Source of the DNA: Pseudomonas graminis
GTDB taxonomy: Bacteria; Pseudomonadota; Gammaproteobacteria; Pseudomonadales; Pseudomonadaceae
DNA: 64,000 bases
Direction of reading: 5' to 3'
Assembly: GCF_001705435.1 (NCBI RefSeq)
Contig: NZ_MDEN01000064.1
Coordinates: forward strand, 1-64,000
Shown here: positions 30,590 to 39,396 of the stretch, piece after piece
Layout: every line of letters starts with the position of its first letter
Numbering within the stretch: position 1 is the stretch's first letter
The notes under the pieces: generated by a model
Told to the model about the DNA's origin: nothing
Database searches by the model: none
Seen by the model: only the letters and a program-made list of their open reading frames with translations
Translations under genes and position numbers: made by a program

Positions 30590-31042
30590 ATGGCCCGGCA
30601 CTCGGTCATCTATCTGCCCAGGCAGCACGACTTCGCCGAACTCACCCGGGTGTGGGAAGCCTCCGTGCGCGCGACCCATGACTTTCTGCCGGAGAACTAC
30701 ATCACGCTGCTGCGGCATCTGCTGGAAACCCAATACCTGGGCGCCGTGAACCTGTTCTGCACCCGGGACTCGCACCTGCGCATCACTGGCTTTGCCGGCA
30801 CCACGCCAGGCAAACTCGAAATGCTGTTTATCGCCCCTGAACACCGTGGCATGGGCCTGGGCAAGCAACTGCTGGACTACGCGATCGAGCATTTCCACAT
30901 CACCGAGCTGGACGTGAACGAGCAGAACGCCCAGGCGCTGGGCTTTTATGAACGGCAGGGGTTTGAGGTGGTGGGCCGGGCGGAAGTCGATGGACTCGGT
31001 CGGCCGCATCCGATGCTGCGGATGCGGCTCAGGATCAGCTGA
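30590..31042 (+). CDS. GNAT family N-acetyltransferase (YjaB-like)
   Basis: The 150-aa product has the GNAT acetyl-CoA-binding motif A as RGMGLGKQLLDYAI (about 86-99) and the motif B region VNEQNAQALGFYERQGFEVVG. The N-terminal VRATHDFL and the C-terminal GRAEVDGLGRPHPML resemble E. coli YjaB. The acetylated substrate is unknown. It follows rimO after a probable terminator and converges with the hydrolase gene, with a gap of 12 bases. Confidence 0.85.
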   Translation: MARHSVIYLPRQHDFAELTRVWEASVRATHDFLPENYITLLRHLLETQYLGAVNLFCTRDSHLRITGFAGTTPGKLEMLFIAPEHRGMGLGKQLLDYAIEHFHITELDVNEQNAQALGFYERQGFEVVGRAEVDGLGRPHPMLRMRLRIS

Positions 31043-31054
31043 AGCTCAACCGAA

Positions 31055-32050
31055 TCAACGCTTCAGGTTTTCCAACAGCACCTTGTTGAACTGCTGCGGA
31101 TCCTGAATCTGCGGCGCATGGCCCAACCCGGCGAACTCCACCAGCGTCGCCTGGGGAATGCGCTTGGCGGCGGCCTTGCCCAGCTCCGGGTAATTGCCCA
31201 GCGTCTTGCGCAATGCCTCAGGCGCTGCGTCTTTGGCAATGGCGGTATTGTCCTTCTGGCCGATCAGCAACACGGTCGGCATCTTCAATTTCTCGAAGTC
31301 GTAGAACACCGGCTGATTGAAGATCATCCCGTAGGTCTGGGCAGAAGCTCGCGCCACCTCCTCTTTGCCTTTGCCGTTGAACATGCCGGCCTGCATATTG
31401 ACCCAGTGATCGAACTCGGGCCGCCATTCGTTGGCGTAATAGGTCGACTGCTGATACTTGCGAATGCTGCCGGCGTTGGTCTTCAGCTCCCGGGTATACC
31501 AGTCATCGAAGCTGCGATCCGGTACGCCTTTGGCTTTCCAGTCTTCCAGACCGATAGGGTTGACCAGCAGCAACTGGTCCACTTGCTCGGGGTACATCAG
31601 CGCAAAGCGCGTCGCCAGCATGCCGCCCATGGAATGCCCGACCACCGTGACGTGATCGATGCCCAGTTGGGTCAGCAGCGCTTGGGTGTTCTGCGCCAGT
31701 TGCTGGAAGGTGTATTTATAGTCCGCCGGTTTGCTGGAGCGGCAGAAGCCGATCTGATCCGGCGCGACCACACGATAACCTGCGCCCGTCAGCGCCTTGA
31801 TAGTGCCTTCCCACGTGGCGCCGCAAAAGTTCTTGCCGTGGAGCAGCACCACGCTGCGACCATTGGCGGTGCCAGTCGGCTTGATGTCCATGTAACCCAT
31901 CTGCACCGGTGCGCCTTGGGAATCGAAGCTGAAGTTCTGCGCCGGGAACGGGTACTGGAAGCCTTCCAGCTGCGGGCCGTAGGCCGGGGTTTGCGCAGCG
32001 AGTAGCGGCAGGCTGACAGTCATCAGCAGTGCGGGTAGCCATTTGGTCAT
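31055..32050 (-). CDS. Exported alpha/beta hydrolase
   Basis: The 331-aa product from MTKWLPALLMTVSL has a signal peptide ending LLAA, then a canonical alpha/beta hydrolase fold. The oxyanion region VVLLHGKNF, the nucleophile elbow GHSMGG (about residue 140) and a C-terminal histidine in FAGLGHAPQIQ are all visible. GGAG lies six bases before this ATG. The frame could extend 27 codons upstream, but that would bury the signal peptide. The substrate is not assigned. Confidence 0.87.
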   Translation of the reverse strand: MTKWLPALLMTVSLPLLAAQTPAYGPQLEGFQYPFPAQNFSFDSQGAPVQMGYMDIKPTGTANGRSVVLLHGKNFCGATWEGTIKALTGAGYRVVAPDQIGFCRSSKPADYKYTFQQLAQNTQALLTQLGIDHVTVVGHSMGGMLATRFALMYPEQVDQLLLVNPIGLEDWKAKGVPDRSFDDWYTRELKTNAGSIRKYQQSTYYANEWRPEFDHWVNMQAGMFNGKGKEEVARASAQTYGMIFNQPVFYDFEKLKMPTVLLIGQKDNTAIAKDAAPEALRKTLGNYPELGKAAAKRIPQATLVEFAGLGHAPQIQDPQQFNKVLLENLKR

Positions 32051-32212
32051 GAATTCGCTCCAGACAATGTAGGAATAGAGAGCAGACCTGCGTCGCTCCC
32101 GGAAAAATCCATCGAGTGGAGGCTTATTCACCCGCCAATTTCAATGTGGCCGCGATTAACGGTGCCTGGGCGGGTACAATAGGCGCCTTTCCATTTTGTT
32201 ACGGCTTTTCTC

Positions 32213-32923
32213 ATGACTGACCCCATTCGCCTTTCCAAACGCCTGATCGAGCTGGTCGGTTGCTCCCGGCGCGAAGCCGAGCTGTTCATTGAAGGCGGCT
32301 GGGTCACGGTGGACGGCGTTGTCGTCGACGAGCCCCAGTTCAAGGTCGAAAACCAGACCGTGGTGCTGAATGCGGAAGCAAAAGCCGATACCCCTGAATC
32401 CGTCACCCTGCTGTTCAACGCGCCGGCGGGCATGGCCCCTGAAAGCGCCCTGGCGCTGATCACGCCAGGTACGTTGTCCGCCGACCACAGCATCGGCCGG
32501 CGTCCGCTCAAAGGGCACTTCCTGCGCCTGGAATCTATTTCCACGCTGCAAGCCAACGCCAGCGGCCTGATGGTGTTCAGCCAGGACTGGAAAATCCTGC
32601 GCAAACTCACCGACGACCGCAGCAAGATCGAGCAGGAATACGTCGTCGAGATCTCGGGCGACATGGTTGCCCACGGCCTCAACCGCCTGAACCACGGCAT
32701 GACCTACAAGGGCAAGGAACTGCCCAAGGTCAAAGCCAGCTGGCAGAACGAAAACCGCCTGCGCTTCGCCATGAAAAACCCGCAGCCCGGGGTCATTGCC
32801 CAGCTGTGCGAAGCGGTGGGTCTCAAGGTTGTTTCGGTGCGACGTATTCGTATCGGCGGCGTGTCCATCGGCAAGGTGCCTGAAGGCCAATGGCGCTACA
32901 TGAACGACAAAGAAAAATTCTGA
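32213..32923 (+). CDS. S4-domain pseudouridine synthase-like protein lacking catalytic residues
   Basis: The 236-aa product has an intact N-terminal S4 RNA-binding domain (about 5-50, KRLIELVGCSRREAELFIEG) and a C-terminal part shaped like RsuA/RluB/RluF enzymes (ends RRIRIGGVSIGKVPEGQWRY). The usual GRLDxxTxGLL motif is replaced by STLQANASGLM (about 109-119), so the catalytic Asp is Gln and the preceding Arg is Thr. The later basic motif (typically RQVRRM before CEAVG) reads PQPGVIAQL. Catalysis at the normal site therefore looks lost. It may act as an RNA-binding protein. Database names for relatives will say pseudouridine synthase. Confidence 0.85.
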   Translation: MTDPIRLSKRLIELVGCSRREAELFIEGGWVTVDGVVVDEPQFKVENQTVVLNAEAKADTPESVTLLFNAPAGMAPESALALITPGTLSADHSIGRRPLKGHFLRLESISTLQANASGLMVFSQDWKILRKLTDDRSKIEQEYVVEISGDMVAHGLNRLNHGMTYKGKELPKVKASWQNENRLRFAMKNPQPGVIAQLCEAVGLKVVSVRRIRIGGVSIGKVPEGQWRYMNDKEKF

Positions 32924-32996
32924 ATCCCCTTTCTGAGCGGCCTATCGACTCTCGCGGGCGCTCATCTGCGAATCCCCAGGAAATACACGCACCATG

Positions 32997-33455
32997 ATGA
33001 ACAACGATGTACTGCGCAGCATCCGTTACATGCTTGATATCAACGACGCCAAAGTGGTCGATATCATCAAGCTCGGCGGGTTCGACGCGACCAAGGCCGA
33101 TGTCGCGGCCTACATGAAGAAAGACGAAGACGAAGGCTTCGTGCCGTGCAGCGACGAGGTCATGGCGCATTTCCTCGACGGTCTGGTGTTCTTCAAGCGC
33201 GGCAAGGACGAGAGCCGCCCGCCGCTGCCTGTCGAGCTGCCGATCACCAACAACATCGTTCTGAAAAAGCTGCGTGTGGCCTTCGAGCTGAAGGAAGACG
33301 ACATGCACGCGATCCTCAAGGCGTCCGAGTTCCCGGTGTCCAAGCCTGAACTCAGCGCCCTGTTCCGCAAGGCGGGTCATACCAACTACCGTGTCTGTGG
33401 CGACCAGTTGCTGCGCAACTTCCTGCGCGGCCTGACCCTGCGCGTACGCGGCTAA
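32997..33455 (+). CDS. DUF1456 family protein (YehS-like)
   Basis: The 152-aa product has two DUF1456 repeats, each beginning like NNDVLRSIRYML (about 2-13) and NNIVLKKLRVAF (about 83-94). It is close to E. coli YehS along its whole length, including EGFVPCSDEVMAHFLDGLVFFKRGKDE. The function is unknown. AGGA precedes the ATG, and an ATG one codon earlier (32994) is also possible. It lies between two RNA-related genes on the same strand. Confidence 0.9.
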   Translation: MNNDVLRSIRYMLDINDAKVVDIIKLGGFDATKADVAAYMKKDEDEGFVPCSDEVMAHFLDGLVFFKRGKDESRPPLPVELPITNNIVLKKLRVAFELKEDDMHAILKASEFPVSKPELSALFRKAGHTNYRVCGDQLLRNFLRGLTLRVRG

Positions 33456-33472
33456 GCGCTGCAGCTCCGTTG

Positions 33473-34177
33473 ATGACCCAGGCCTACAGCGTTTCGCCGA
33501 TCGGTTTCATGCGCTCGTGCTTCAAAGAGAAGTTTGCGATTCCCCGGCAGCCGCAACTGGCGCCTGCCGCGCGGGGCGTGTTGGAGTTGATCGCGCCCTT
33601 TGATCAGGGTGACGCCGTGCAGGGCCTGGAACAAGTCAGCCATGTCTGGCTGCTTTTTCTGTTTCATCAAGCCCTGGAGGACAAGCCGCGACTCAAGGTG
33701 CGCCCTCCTCGCCTCGGCGGCAATCAGTCGATGGGCGTGTTCGCCACGCGCGCCACCCATCGGCCGAACGGCATCGGTCAGTCGGTGGTCAAGCTGGACA
33801 AGGTCGAGGCCGGGCGCCTGTGGTTGTCAGGCATCGATCTGCTGGACGGCACCCCGGTGCTGGACGTCAAACCCTACGTGCCTTACGCCGATGTGATCGC
33901 TGATGCACGCAACAGCATGGCCGCAGCCGCGCCGGAGATGATTCCGGTGCAGTGGTCCGACCCGGCGCTGACCCAGGCCCGCGAACAAGGGTTGCGCCTC
34001 GAAGAACCCCTGATCGAGCTGATCGAGCAGTGCCTGGCTCAAGACCCGCGACCGGCCTACCAGACGCCCACGCCAGAGCGCCGCTACGGCGCGCAGTTCT
34101 GGGATCTGGACGTTCGCTGGCACTATCCGCAGCCGGGTGTCATTTGCGTGCTGGAGGTGGTTCCCGCCGCCGGTTGA
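33473..34177 (+). CDS. trmO: tRNA (t6A37) N6-methyltransferase TrmO
   Basis: TrmO methylates N6 of t6A37 in tRNA-Thr using SAM, through a beta-barrel fold. The 234-aa product has the N-terminal YSVSPIGFMRSCFKEKF, the signature GVFATRATHRPNGIGQSVVKL (split: residues about 85-105), and the C-terminal domain with DVRWHYPQPGVICVLEV. It follows the DUF1456 gene by 17 bases and probably shares its transcript. An upstream TTG one codon earlier is disfavoured. A bidirectional terminator follows. Confidence 0.93.
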   Translation: MTQAYSVSPIGFMRSCFKEKFAIPRQPQLAPAARGVLELIAPFDQGDAVQGLEQVSHVWLLFLFHQALEDKPRLKVRPPRLGGNQSMGVFATRATHRPNGIGQSVVKLDKVEAGRLWLSGIDLLDGTPVLDVKPYVPYADVIADARNSMAAAAPEMIPVQWSDPALTQAREQGLRLEEPLIELIEQCLAQDPRPAYQTPTPERRYGAQFWDLDVRWHYPQPGVICVLEVVPAAG

Positions 34178-34197
34178 TAAACGACTGACGCCTGCCC

Positions 34198-34240
34198 ACA
34201 AAAAAACCGCCTGGTCCGTGACCTCCAGGCGGTTTTTTTC
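34198..34240. terminator. Bidirectional terminator between trmO and fpr
   Basis: AAAAAACCGCCTGG and CCAGGCGGTTTTTTT flank a short loop. Both strands end in a T-run, which suits its position between two convergent genes. Confidence 0.92.
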
Positions 34241-34344
34241 AGACCCCAAAAATGCGGGTGCCTGTACTGACCTATTCGCCGATGACGTCACCCTCGCAGG
34301 GCTGCGAGGGTGTTCATCGGCGATTGGGTCGTATCTGAACGGCG

Positions 34345-35124
34345 TTACTTCTCGACGAAGGCGCGCTCGATCAGGTAATCACCCGGCTCGCGCATCCGCG
34401 GCGAAACGGTCAGGCCGAAGCTGTTCAGCACTTCGCTGGTTTCGTCGAGCATGCTCGGGCTGCCGCACAGCATGGCGCGGTCGTCCTGCGGGTTGATCGG
34501 TGGCAGACCGATGTCGCTGAACAGCTTGCCGCTGCGCATCAGGTCGGTCAGGCGGCCTTCGTTCTCGAACGGCTCGCGGGTCACGGTCGGGTAGTAGATC
34601 AGCTTGTCACGCAGCATCTCGCCGAAGAATTCGTTCTGCGGCAGGTGCTCGGTGATGAACTCGCGGTAAGCGACTTCATTCACGTAACGCACGCCGTGGC
34701 AGAGGATGACCTTCTCGAAACGCTCGTAGGTTTCGGGGTCCTGAATCACGCTCATGAACGGCGCCAGACCGGTACCGGTGCTGAGCAGGTAAAGGTGCTT
34801 GCCCGGCTTGAGGTCGTCCAGCACCAGCGTGCCCGTAGGCTTCTTGCTGATGATGATCTCGTCGCCTTCCTTCAGATGCTGCAGCTGGGAGGTCAGCGGG
34901 CCGTCCGGCACCTTGATGCTGAAGAACTCCAGATGCTCTTCCCAGTTCGGGCTGGCAATGGAGTAGGCACGCATGAGCGGGCGCCCGTTTGGCTGCTGCA
35001 GACCGATCATGACGAACTGACCGTTCTCGAAGCGCAGGCCAGGATCACGGGTGCACTTGAAACTGAAGAGGGTGTCGTTCCAGTGATGAACGCTGAGGAC
35101 ACGCTCGTGATTCATGTTGCTCAT
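34345..35124 (-). CDS. fpr: Ferredoxin-NADP reductase Fpr
   Basis: Fpr is an FAD enzyme that exchanges electrons between NADPH and ferredoxin or flavodoxin. It supports iron-sulfur cluster and heme processes and the oxidative stress response. From MSNMNHERVLSVHHW it is 259 aa, the usual Pseudomonas length. It shows FAD-binding RAYSIASP, NADP-binding STGTGLAPFMS and C-terminal AMLCGSPSMLDE. AGGAG precedes the chosen ATG. It is divergent from finR, whose product activates fpr in P. putida and P. aeruginosa under redox stress. Confidence 0.96.
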   Translation of the reverse strand: MSNMNHERVLSVHHWNDTLFSFKCTRDPGLRFENGQFVMIGLQQPNGRPLMRAYSIASPNWEEHLEFFSIKVPDGPLTSQLQHLKEGDEIIISKKPTGTLVLDDLKPGKHLYLLSTGTGLAPFMSVIQDPETYERFEKVILCHGVRYVNEVAYREFITEHLPQNEFFGEMLRDKLIYYPTVTREPFENEGRLTDLMRSGKLFSDIGLPPINPQDDRAMLCGSPSMLDETSEVLNSFGLTVSPRMREPGDYLIERAFVEK

Positions 35125-35198
35125 GGTACGTGGGAGCTCCTGATAAATAACGTGCGCCAGTCGATGCGCCATTGCGCGACATTCTAGTGGCAGACACA

Positions 35199-35226
35199 AT
35201 ATCTGTTAACTGAATTATCAAGATAT
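35199..35226. promoter_or_regulatory. Candidate FinR-region inverted repeat
   Basis: ATATC (35199-35203) and GATAT (35222-35226) form an interrupted inverted repeat in the 122-base fpr/finR divergent region, which is locally AT-rich. A LysR-type regulator is expected to bind here, but the exact site is an inference. Confidence 0.35.
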
Positions 35227-35246
35227 GGGTTATCGGTTATATAGAT

Positions 35247-36173
35247 ATGCGATTTACTCTCCGTCAGCTCCAGGTTTTCGTCGCCGTCGCTCAGCAGGAA
35301 AGCGTTTCCCGCGCAGCGGTCCTGCTGTCCTTGTCGCAATCGGCGGCGAGCACGTCCATCACTGAACTGGAACGCCAGTCCAGCTGCCAGCTGTTCGACC
35401 GCGCCGGTAAGCGGCTGAGCCTCAATGCCACCGGCCGGCAACTGTTGCCCCAGGCCGTTGCGCTGCTCGATCAGGCGAAGGAGATCGAAGACCTGCTAAA
35501 CGGCAAGTCCGGCTTCGGCTCGCTGGCGGTCGGTGCAACGCTCACCATCGGCAACTACCTGGCAACCCTCTTGATCGGCAGCTTCATGCAGCGCCACCCC
35601 GAGAGCCAGGTGAAGCTGCACGTGCAAAACACGGCGAACATCGTTCAGCAGGTCGCCCATTACGAAATCGATCTGGGCTTGATCGAAGGCGACTGCAGCC
35701 ACCCCGACATCGAAGTGCAAACCTGGGTCGAGGATGAGCTGGTGGTGTTTTGCGCCCCTCAGCATCCGCTGGCCAAAAAGGGCCGGGCGTCACTGGAGGA
35801 ATTGACGCGGGAAGCGTGGATTTTGCGGGAGCAGGGTTCGGGGACGCGCCTGACCTTCGATCAGGCCATGCGTCACCACTTGAACAGCCTGAACGTGAGG
35901 CTGGAGCTGGAACACACCGAGGCGATCAAACGCGCCGTCGAGTCAGGGCTGGGGATCGGCTGCATTTCGCGTCTGGCCCTGCGTGACGCTTTCCGTCGCG
36001 GCAGCCTCGTTGCGGTTGAAACGCCGGAGCTGGATCTGGTGCGGCAGTTCTACTTCATCTGGCACAAGCAGAAATATCAGACATCGGCTATTCGCGAATT
36101 CCTCGACCTCTGTCGCTCATTCACCGCCGGTGTTAACCGCAGCGACGAGATTGTGCTGCCGAGCATTGCCTGA
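35247..36173 (+). CDS. finR: LysR family regulator FinR
   Basis: The 308-aa product has an N-terminal winged helix-turn-helix (about 1-60, AVLLSLSQSAASTSITELER) and a C-terminal periplasmic-binding-like sensing domain (about 90-295). Divergent placement next to fpr and full-length similarity to FinR support the assignment as the redox-responsive activator of fpr. FinR in pseudomonads is also tied to sulfite and sulfur metabolism. Confidence 0.9.
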   Translation: MRFTLRQLQVFVAVAQQESVSRAAVLLSLSQSAASTSITELERQSSCQLFDRAGKRLSLNATGRQLLPQAVALLDQAKEIEDLLNGKSGFGSLAVGATLTIGNYLATLLIGSFMQRHPESQVKLHVQNTANIVQQVAHYEIDLGLIEGDCSHPDIEVQTWVEDELVVFCAPQHPLAKKGRASLEELTREAWILREQGSGTRLTFDQAMRHHLNSLNVRLELEHTEAIKRAVESGLGIGCISRLALRDAFRRGSLVAVETPELDLVRQFYFIWHKQKYQTSAIREFLDLCRSFTAGVNRSDEIVLPSIA

Positions 36174-36200
36174 CGCGCAGCCCGGCTATAAAGGCGATTG

Positions 36201-36569
36201 TCAGCCCAGCAGGATCAGGCCCCAGACCACGGCAATCATGCTCAGCGCCACGAACTGTGCGGCGCTGCCCATGTCTTTGGCGTTCTTCGACAGCGGGTGG
36301 CGGTCCAGGGAAATCCGGTCAATCGCGGCTTCGATGGCCGAGTTCAGCAGTTCCACGATCAGCGCCAACAGGCACACCGCGATCAGGATCGCGCGCTCGC
36401 CGCGGCTGACATGAAACACGAAGGACAGCGGGATCAACACGACGTTGAGCAGCACCAGCTGACGGAACGCCGCTTCGCCCTTGAATGCAGCGGTCAGGCC
36501 GTCAAAGGAATAGCCAGACGCGTTGAGAATACGTTTGAGGCCGGTCTGGCCTTTGAATGGGGACGTCAT
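36201..36569 (-). CDS. dgkA: Diacylglycerol kinase DgkA
   Basis: DgkA phosphorylates diacylglycerol, recycling it to phosphatidate, chiefly from membrane-derived oligosaccharide synthesis. The 122-aa product is a small three-helix membrane protein with the family motif ELLNSAIEAAIDRI, containing the catalytic Glu and Asn. It lies 105 bases downstream of erdR on the same strand, as in P. aeruginosa PA3603-PA3604. Confidence 0.95.
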   Translation of the reverse strand: MTSPFKGQTGLKRILNASGYSFDGLTAAFKGEAAFRQLVLLNVVLIPLSFVFHVSRGERAILIAVCLLALIVELLNSAIEAAIDRISLDRHPLSKNAKDMGSAAQFVALSMIAVVWGLILLG

Positions 36570-36674
36570 AGGAAAACTACTGATGAATGAAAGCGGTGGA
36601 GGCTAGTGCGGCGACGGTCAAAAAAGTGTGAAGGTCGGCCGCGTAAAGCCCGGGTTTGGCCTGATTCGCGGGAA

Positions 36675-37322
36675 TCAGCTCTGGGGAATGGATTCCAATT
36701 GTTGCAGCAGTAAAGCGGCCTGGGTTCGGGTGCGCACGTTGAGCTTGCGAAAGATCGCCGTGACGTGGGCCTTGATCGTGGCTTCCGACACACTCAGCTC
36801 GTAGGCGATCTGCTTGTTCAGCAACCCCTCGCAGACCATCGTCAACACGCGAAACTGCTGGGGCGTCAGGCTGGCAAGGCCTTCGCTGGCGGCCTTGGCC
36901 TCCGGTGACACGCTGATGCTTTCGTTGACCTGCGGGGGCCACCAGACATCGCCATCCAGCACCGTTCGCACGGCCTTCTGAATGGTTTCCAGGGAACTGG
37001 ATTTCGGGATGAAGCCGCTGGCGCCGAACTCGCGGGACTTGACCACCACCGCGGCCTCTTCCTGAGCGGAGACCATCACCACCGGGACTTGCGGGTACTG
37101 GCCGCGCAACAGCACCAACCCCGAAAAGCCATAGGCGCCGGGCATGTTCAGGTCCAGCAGAACCAGATCCCAGTCAGACTTCTCGGTCAGTCGCGCTTCC
37201 AGATCAGCGATGCTCTCGGCCTCGACCAATCTGGCGTCCGGCCCGAGCCCAAGGCTCAGCGCCTGATGCAAGGCGCTGCGAAACAGGGGATGGTCGTCGG
37301 CAATCAGGATTTCGTATGGCAT
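36675..37322 (-). CDS. erdR: LuxR-type response regulator ErdR
   Basis: The 215-aa product from MPYEILIADDHPLFR has a receiver domain with acidic pocket Asp9/Asp10 and phosphorylated Asp57 (VLLDLNMPG), and a C-terminal LuxR-type helix-turn-helix (about 145-205, NKQIAYELSVSEATIKAHV). It matches the ErdR/PA3604 group, which in Pseudomonas takes part in ethanol and acetate utilisation circuits. AGGAT lies six bases before the chosen ATG. No histidine kinase gene is adjacent. Confidence 0.9.
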   Translation of the reverse strand: MPYEILIADDHPLFRSALHQALSLGLGPDARLVEAESIADLEARLTEKSDWDLVLLDLNMPGAYGFSGLVLLRGQYPQVPVVMVSAQEEAAVVVKSREFGASGFIPKSSSLETIQKAVRTVLDGDVWWPPQVNESISVSPEAKAASEGLASLTPQQFRVLTMVCEGLLNKQIAYELSVSEATIKAHVTAIFRKLNVRTRTQAALLLQQLESIPQS

Positions 37323-37497
37323 TTCATGATCCTGTAAGTGACTGAGCGCCGACGAATTCAACACCCAATGAGTTCACCCGCGACATCTTGACACAGGGAC
37401 CGTACGTGAGCGGCGCCAAGGATGCCCAGCGAAGTCGGGGTGGTCAAGCCTGATGCTTTGCGGCAAAGTCTGCGCCCCCGACCTGACGAGTGCCATC

Positions 37498-38382
37498 ATG
37501 CCAAACCATGCCCTGCGAGCGGACCTGCTCATGCTCCTGACCGCATTGATCTGGGGCACCGGCTTCGTCGCCCAGACCGCCGGGATGGATCACATCGGTC
37601 CCTATCTGTTCTCGGGTCTGCGGTTCGCGCTGGGCTCCCTCTGCCTGATCCCGCTGATTCTGCGCAATGCCAAGACGGCCCGCGTGCCGGAGCCCTTGCT
37701 CAATCGCGGCATGTTACGCGCCGGCATCATCATGGGCCTGGCGCTGGCACTGGGCATCAACCTGCAACAGGTCGGCCTGCTGTTTACCAGCGTGACAAAC
37801 TCCGGCTTCATCACCGGCCTTTACGTGATTGTAGTTCCGTTGCTGGGCTTGCTGCTCGGGCATAAAACCGGGCTGGGCACCTGGCTGGGTTGCCTGTTGG
37901 CAGTGGTCGGCATGTGCCTGCTCAGTATCGGCGATAACTTTCACGTCGCTTCGGGGGATTGGCTGCAGTTGATCGGCGCGTTCGTGTGGGGTGCACACGT
38001 GGTGTTGGTCAGTTTGTTCGCCAGCCGCCACGACCCGATCCGTCTGGCTTTTTTACAGTTCGCCACCTGTTCGGTAGTGAGCCTGCTCCTGGCAGTCCTC
38101 TTCGAACCGATCGCCCTCAATGCGATCATCGATGCGGGCCCTTCCCTGCTTTATGGCGGCATCGTCGCGGTGGGCGTGGGTTACACGCTGCAAGTGGTCG
38201 CGCAGAAGCACGCCATTGCCTCCCATGCCGCCATCATCCTCTCTCTGGAAGCCGTGTTCGCCGCCATCGCCGGCGCCTGGATTCTGGGAGAGGCCTTGCA
38301 ACTGCGTGGTTATATCGGTTGTGGATTAATGCTGGCGGGGATGCTGCTGGCGCAGTTGTGGCCGAAGAAAACTCTCGCCTGA
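37498..38382 (+). CDS. EamA/DMT family transporter
   Basis: The 294-aa product has ten predicted transmembrane segments in two repeated EamA units (about 5-140 and 150-290), the drug/metabolite transporter design. The substrate is unknown. The ATG at MPNHALRADLL lacks a clear Shine-Dalgarno sequence. An in-frame ATG 15 codons upstream (37453) is the alternative. It is divergent from erdR. Confidence 0.88.
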   Translation: MPNHALRADLLMLLTALIWGTGFVAQTAGMDHIGPYLFSGLRFALGSLCLIPLILRNAKTARVPEPLLNRGMLRAGIIMGLALALGINLQQVGLLFTSVTNSGFITGLYVIVVPLLGLLLGHKTGLGTWLGCLLAVVGMCLLSIGDNFHVASGDWLQLIGAFVWGAHVVLVSLFASRHDPIRLAFLQFATCSVVSLLLAVLFEPIALNAIIDAGPSLLYGGIVAVGVGYTLQVVAQKHAIASHAAIILSLEAVFAAIAGAWILGEALQLRGYIGCGLMLAGMLLAQLWPKKTLA

Positions 38383-38397
38383 GGTCATACTCGTATT

Positions 38398-38421
38398 GCG
38401 AGCCGTTTTAAGGCGGCTCGC
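38398..38421. terminator. Perfect hairpin between convergent genes
   Basis: GCGAGCCG and CGGCTCGC form an 8-bp stem around TTTTAAGG between the convergent transporter and tapT genes. No T-run follows, so termination is inferred from position. Confidence 0.5.
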
Positions 38422-38442
38422 GGGCGGCGACACAACTGATGA

Positions 38443-39174
38443 CTACTCGAGGTAACCCTTCAGCTCTTGATGGGCATCGCTTAGCAAGTCGAGGGGCAAC
38501 TGATTTTTAGCCCCTAAATAGTGCTGACTGAACACATCGAAATAACAGCTCAACGCAGAGCCTGCCTCAGTATCGCCGGCCAGATCGAAACACAGTGCGG
38601 CCACTTCAGCGGTACAGAGATGTTCGCTGCGGGTGGAGCGTCTCAACTTGTATCGTGAAAGCTTCTCGGGAATCAGGCTTAAAATCGGGATCGAATCAAA
38701 GTAAGCGCTTTTACGGAAGATCTTCCTCGCTTCAGTCCATGTCGCGTCAATCAGCACAAACAGCGGTCTCTTGTTCGGATTAATCGTCACGGTGTTGGTG
38801 ACGCGCTCCGCCGCTACGTATTCACCCGGGAACACCAGGTAGGGCTGCCATTGCGGATCATTGAGCAATGCAATCAGCTTTTCGTCGACCTCAGTGCGTG
38901 ACCACACAAACGCATGGTTATCCTGAATCACGTCTGCTATCAGCCAACCGGTATTGCTGGGTTTGAATACCTCTTTTTTGGTCATGATGAGGCAAACCCC
39001 AGATCGTGCCTGGACCTTGGGACGCCACCTGCAAAGGCAGTGACTTTCGATCACTCGACAGCAATGGCACCTTGGCGCACGTGATCCGCGAGCCAGGAAA
39101 GGTTTCGTGCTCTCCTCCTCCCGCTCATCTCTCAGACGTGCGACCGAATTACCGTGAAAAACAGTCTGGGTCAT
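38443..39174 (-). CDS. tapT: tRNA-uridine aminocarboxypropyltransferase TapT (DTW domain)
   Basis: DTW-domain enzymes add a 3-amino-3-carboxypropyl group to uridine in tRNA (acp3U) using SAM. The 243-aa product matches E. coli YfiP/TapT. It has the zinc-type cysteines CHCCRVIESHCLC (about 34-46), KPSNTGWLIADVI, SRTE, and the DTW-like motif as LIDATWTEARKIFRKSAY. The chosen ATG (MTQTVFHGN) agrees with family length but has a weak ribosome binding site, and the frame is open for 38 more codons upstream. Confidence 0.88.
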   Translation of the reverse strand: MTQTVFHGNSVARLRDEREEESTKPFLARGSRAPRCHCCRVIESHCLCRWRPKVQARSGVCLIMTKKEVFKPSNTGWLIADVIQDNHAFVWSRTEVDEKLIALLNDPQWQPYLVFPGEYVAAERVTNTVTINPNKRPLFVLIDATWTEARKIFRKSAYFDSIPILSLIPEKLSRYKLRRSTRSEHLCTAEVAALCFDLAGDTEAGSALSCYFDVFSQHYLGAKNQLPLDLLSDAHQELKGYLE

Positions 39175-39396
39175 TGAGGGGTAAGAAGGCAGTGACACGA
39201 GGGGCATCCGGCAGGTCGAAAAGTCGCGGCATTCTATCAGACGCAGGCCAAGGCGCCGTGCTCTCTGGTGTCCGCCAAGGCTCCTCACCTATACTGCCCG
39301 GCCTTGAGAGCACTCACGCCTACAGTGAACGCCTCGGGATGTCGCCGGTCCAACGGCCAGCCTCTGCAACACCCGTCCACGCACCAGGAGAATTCA

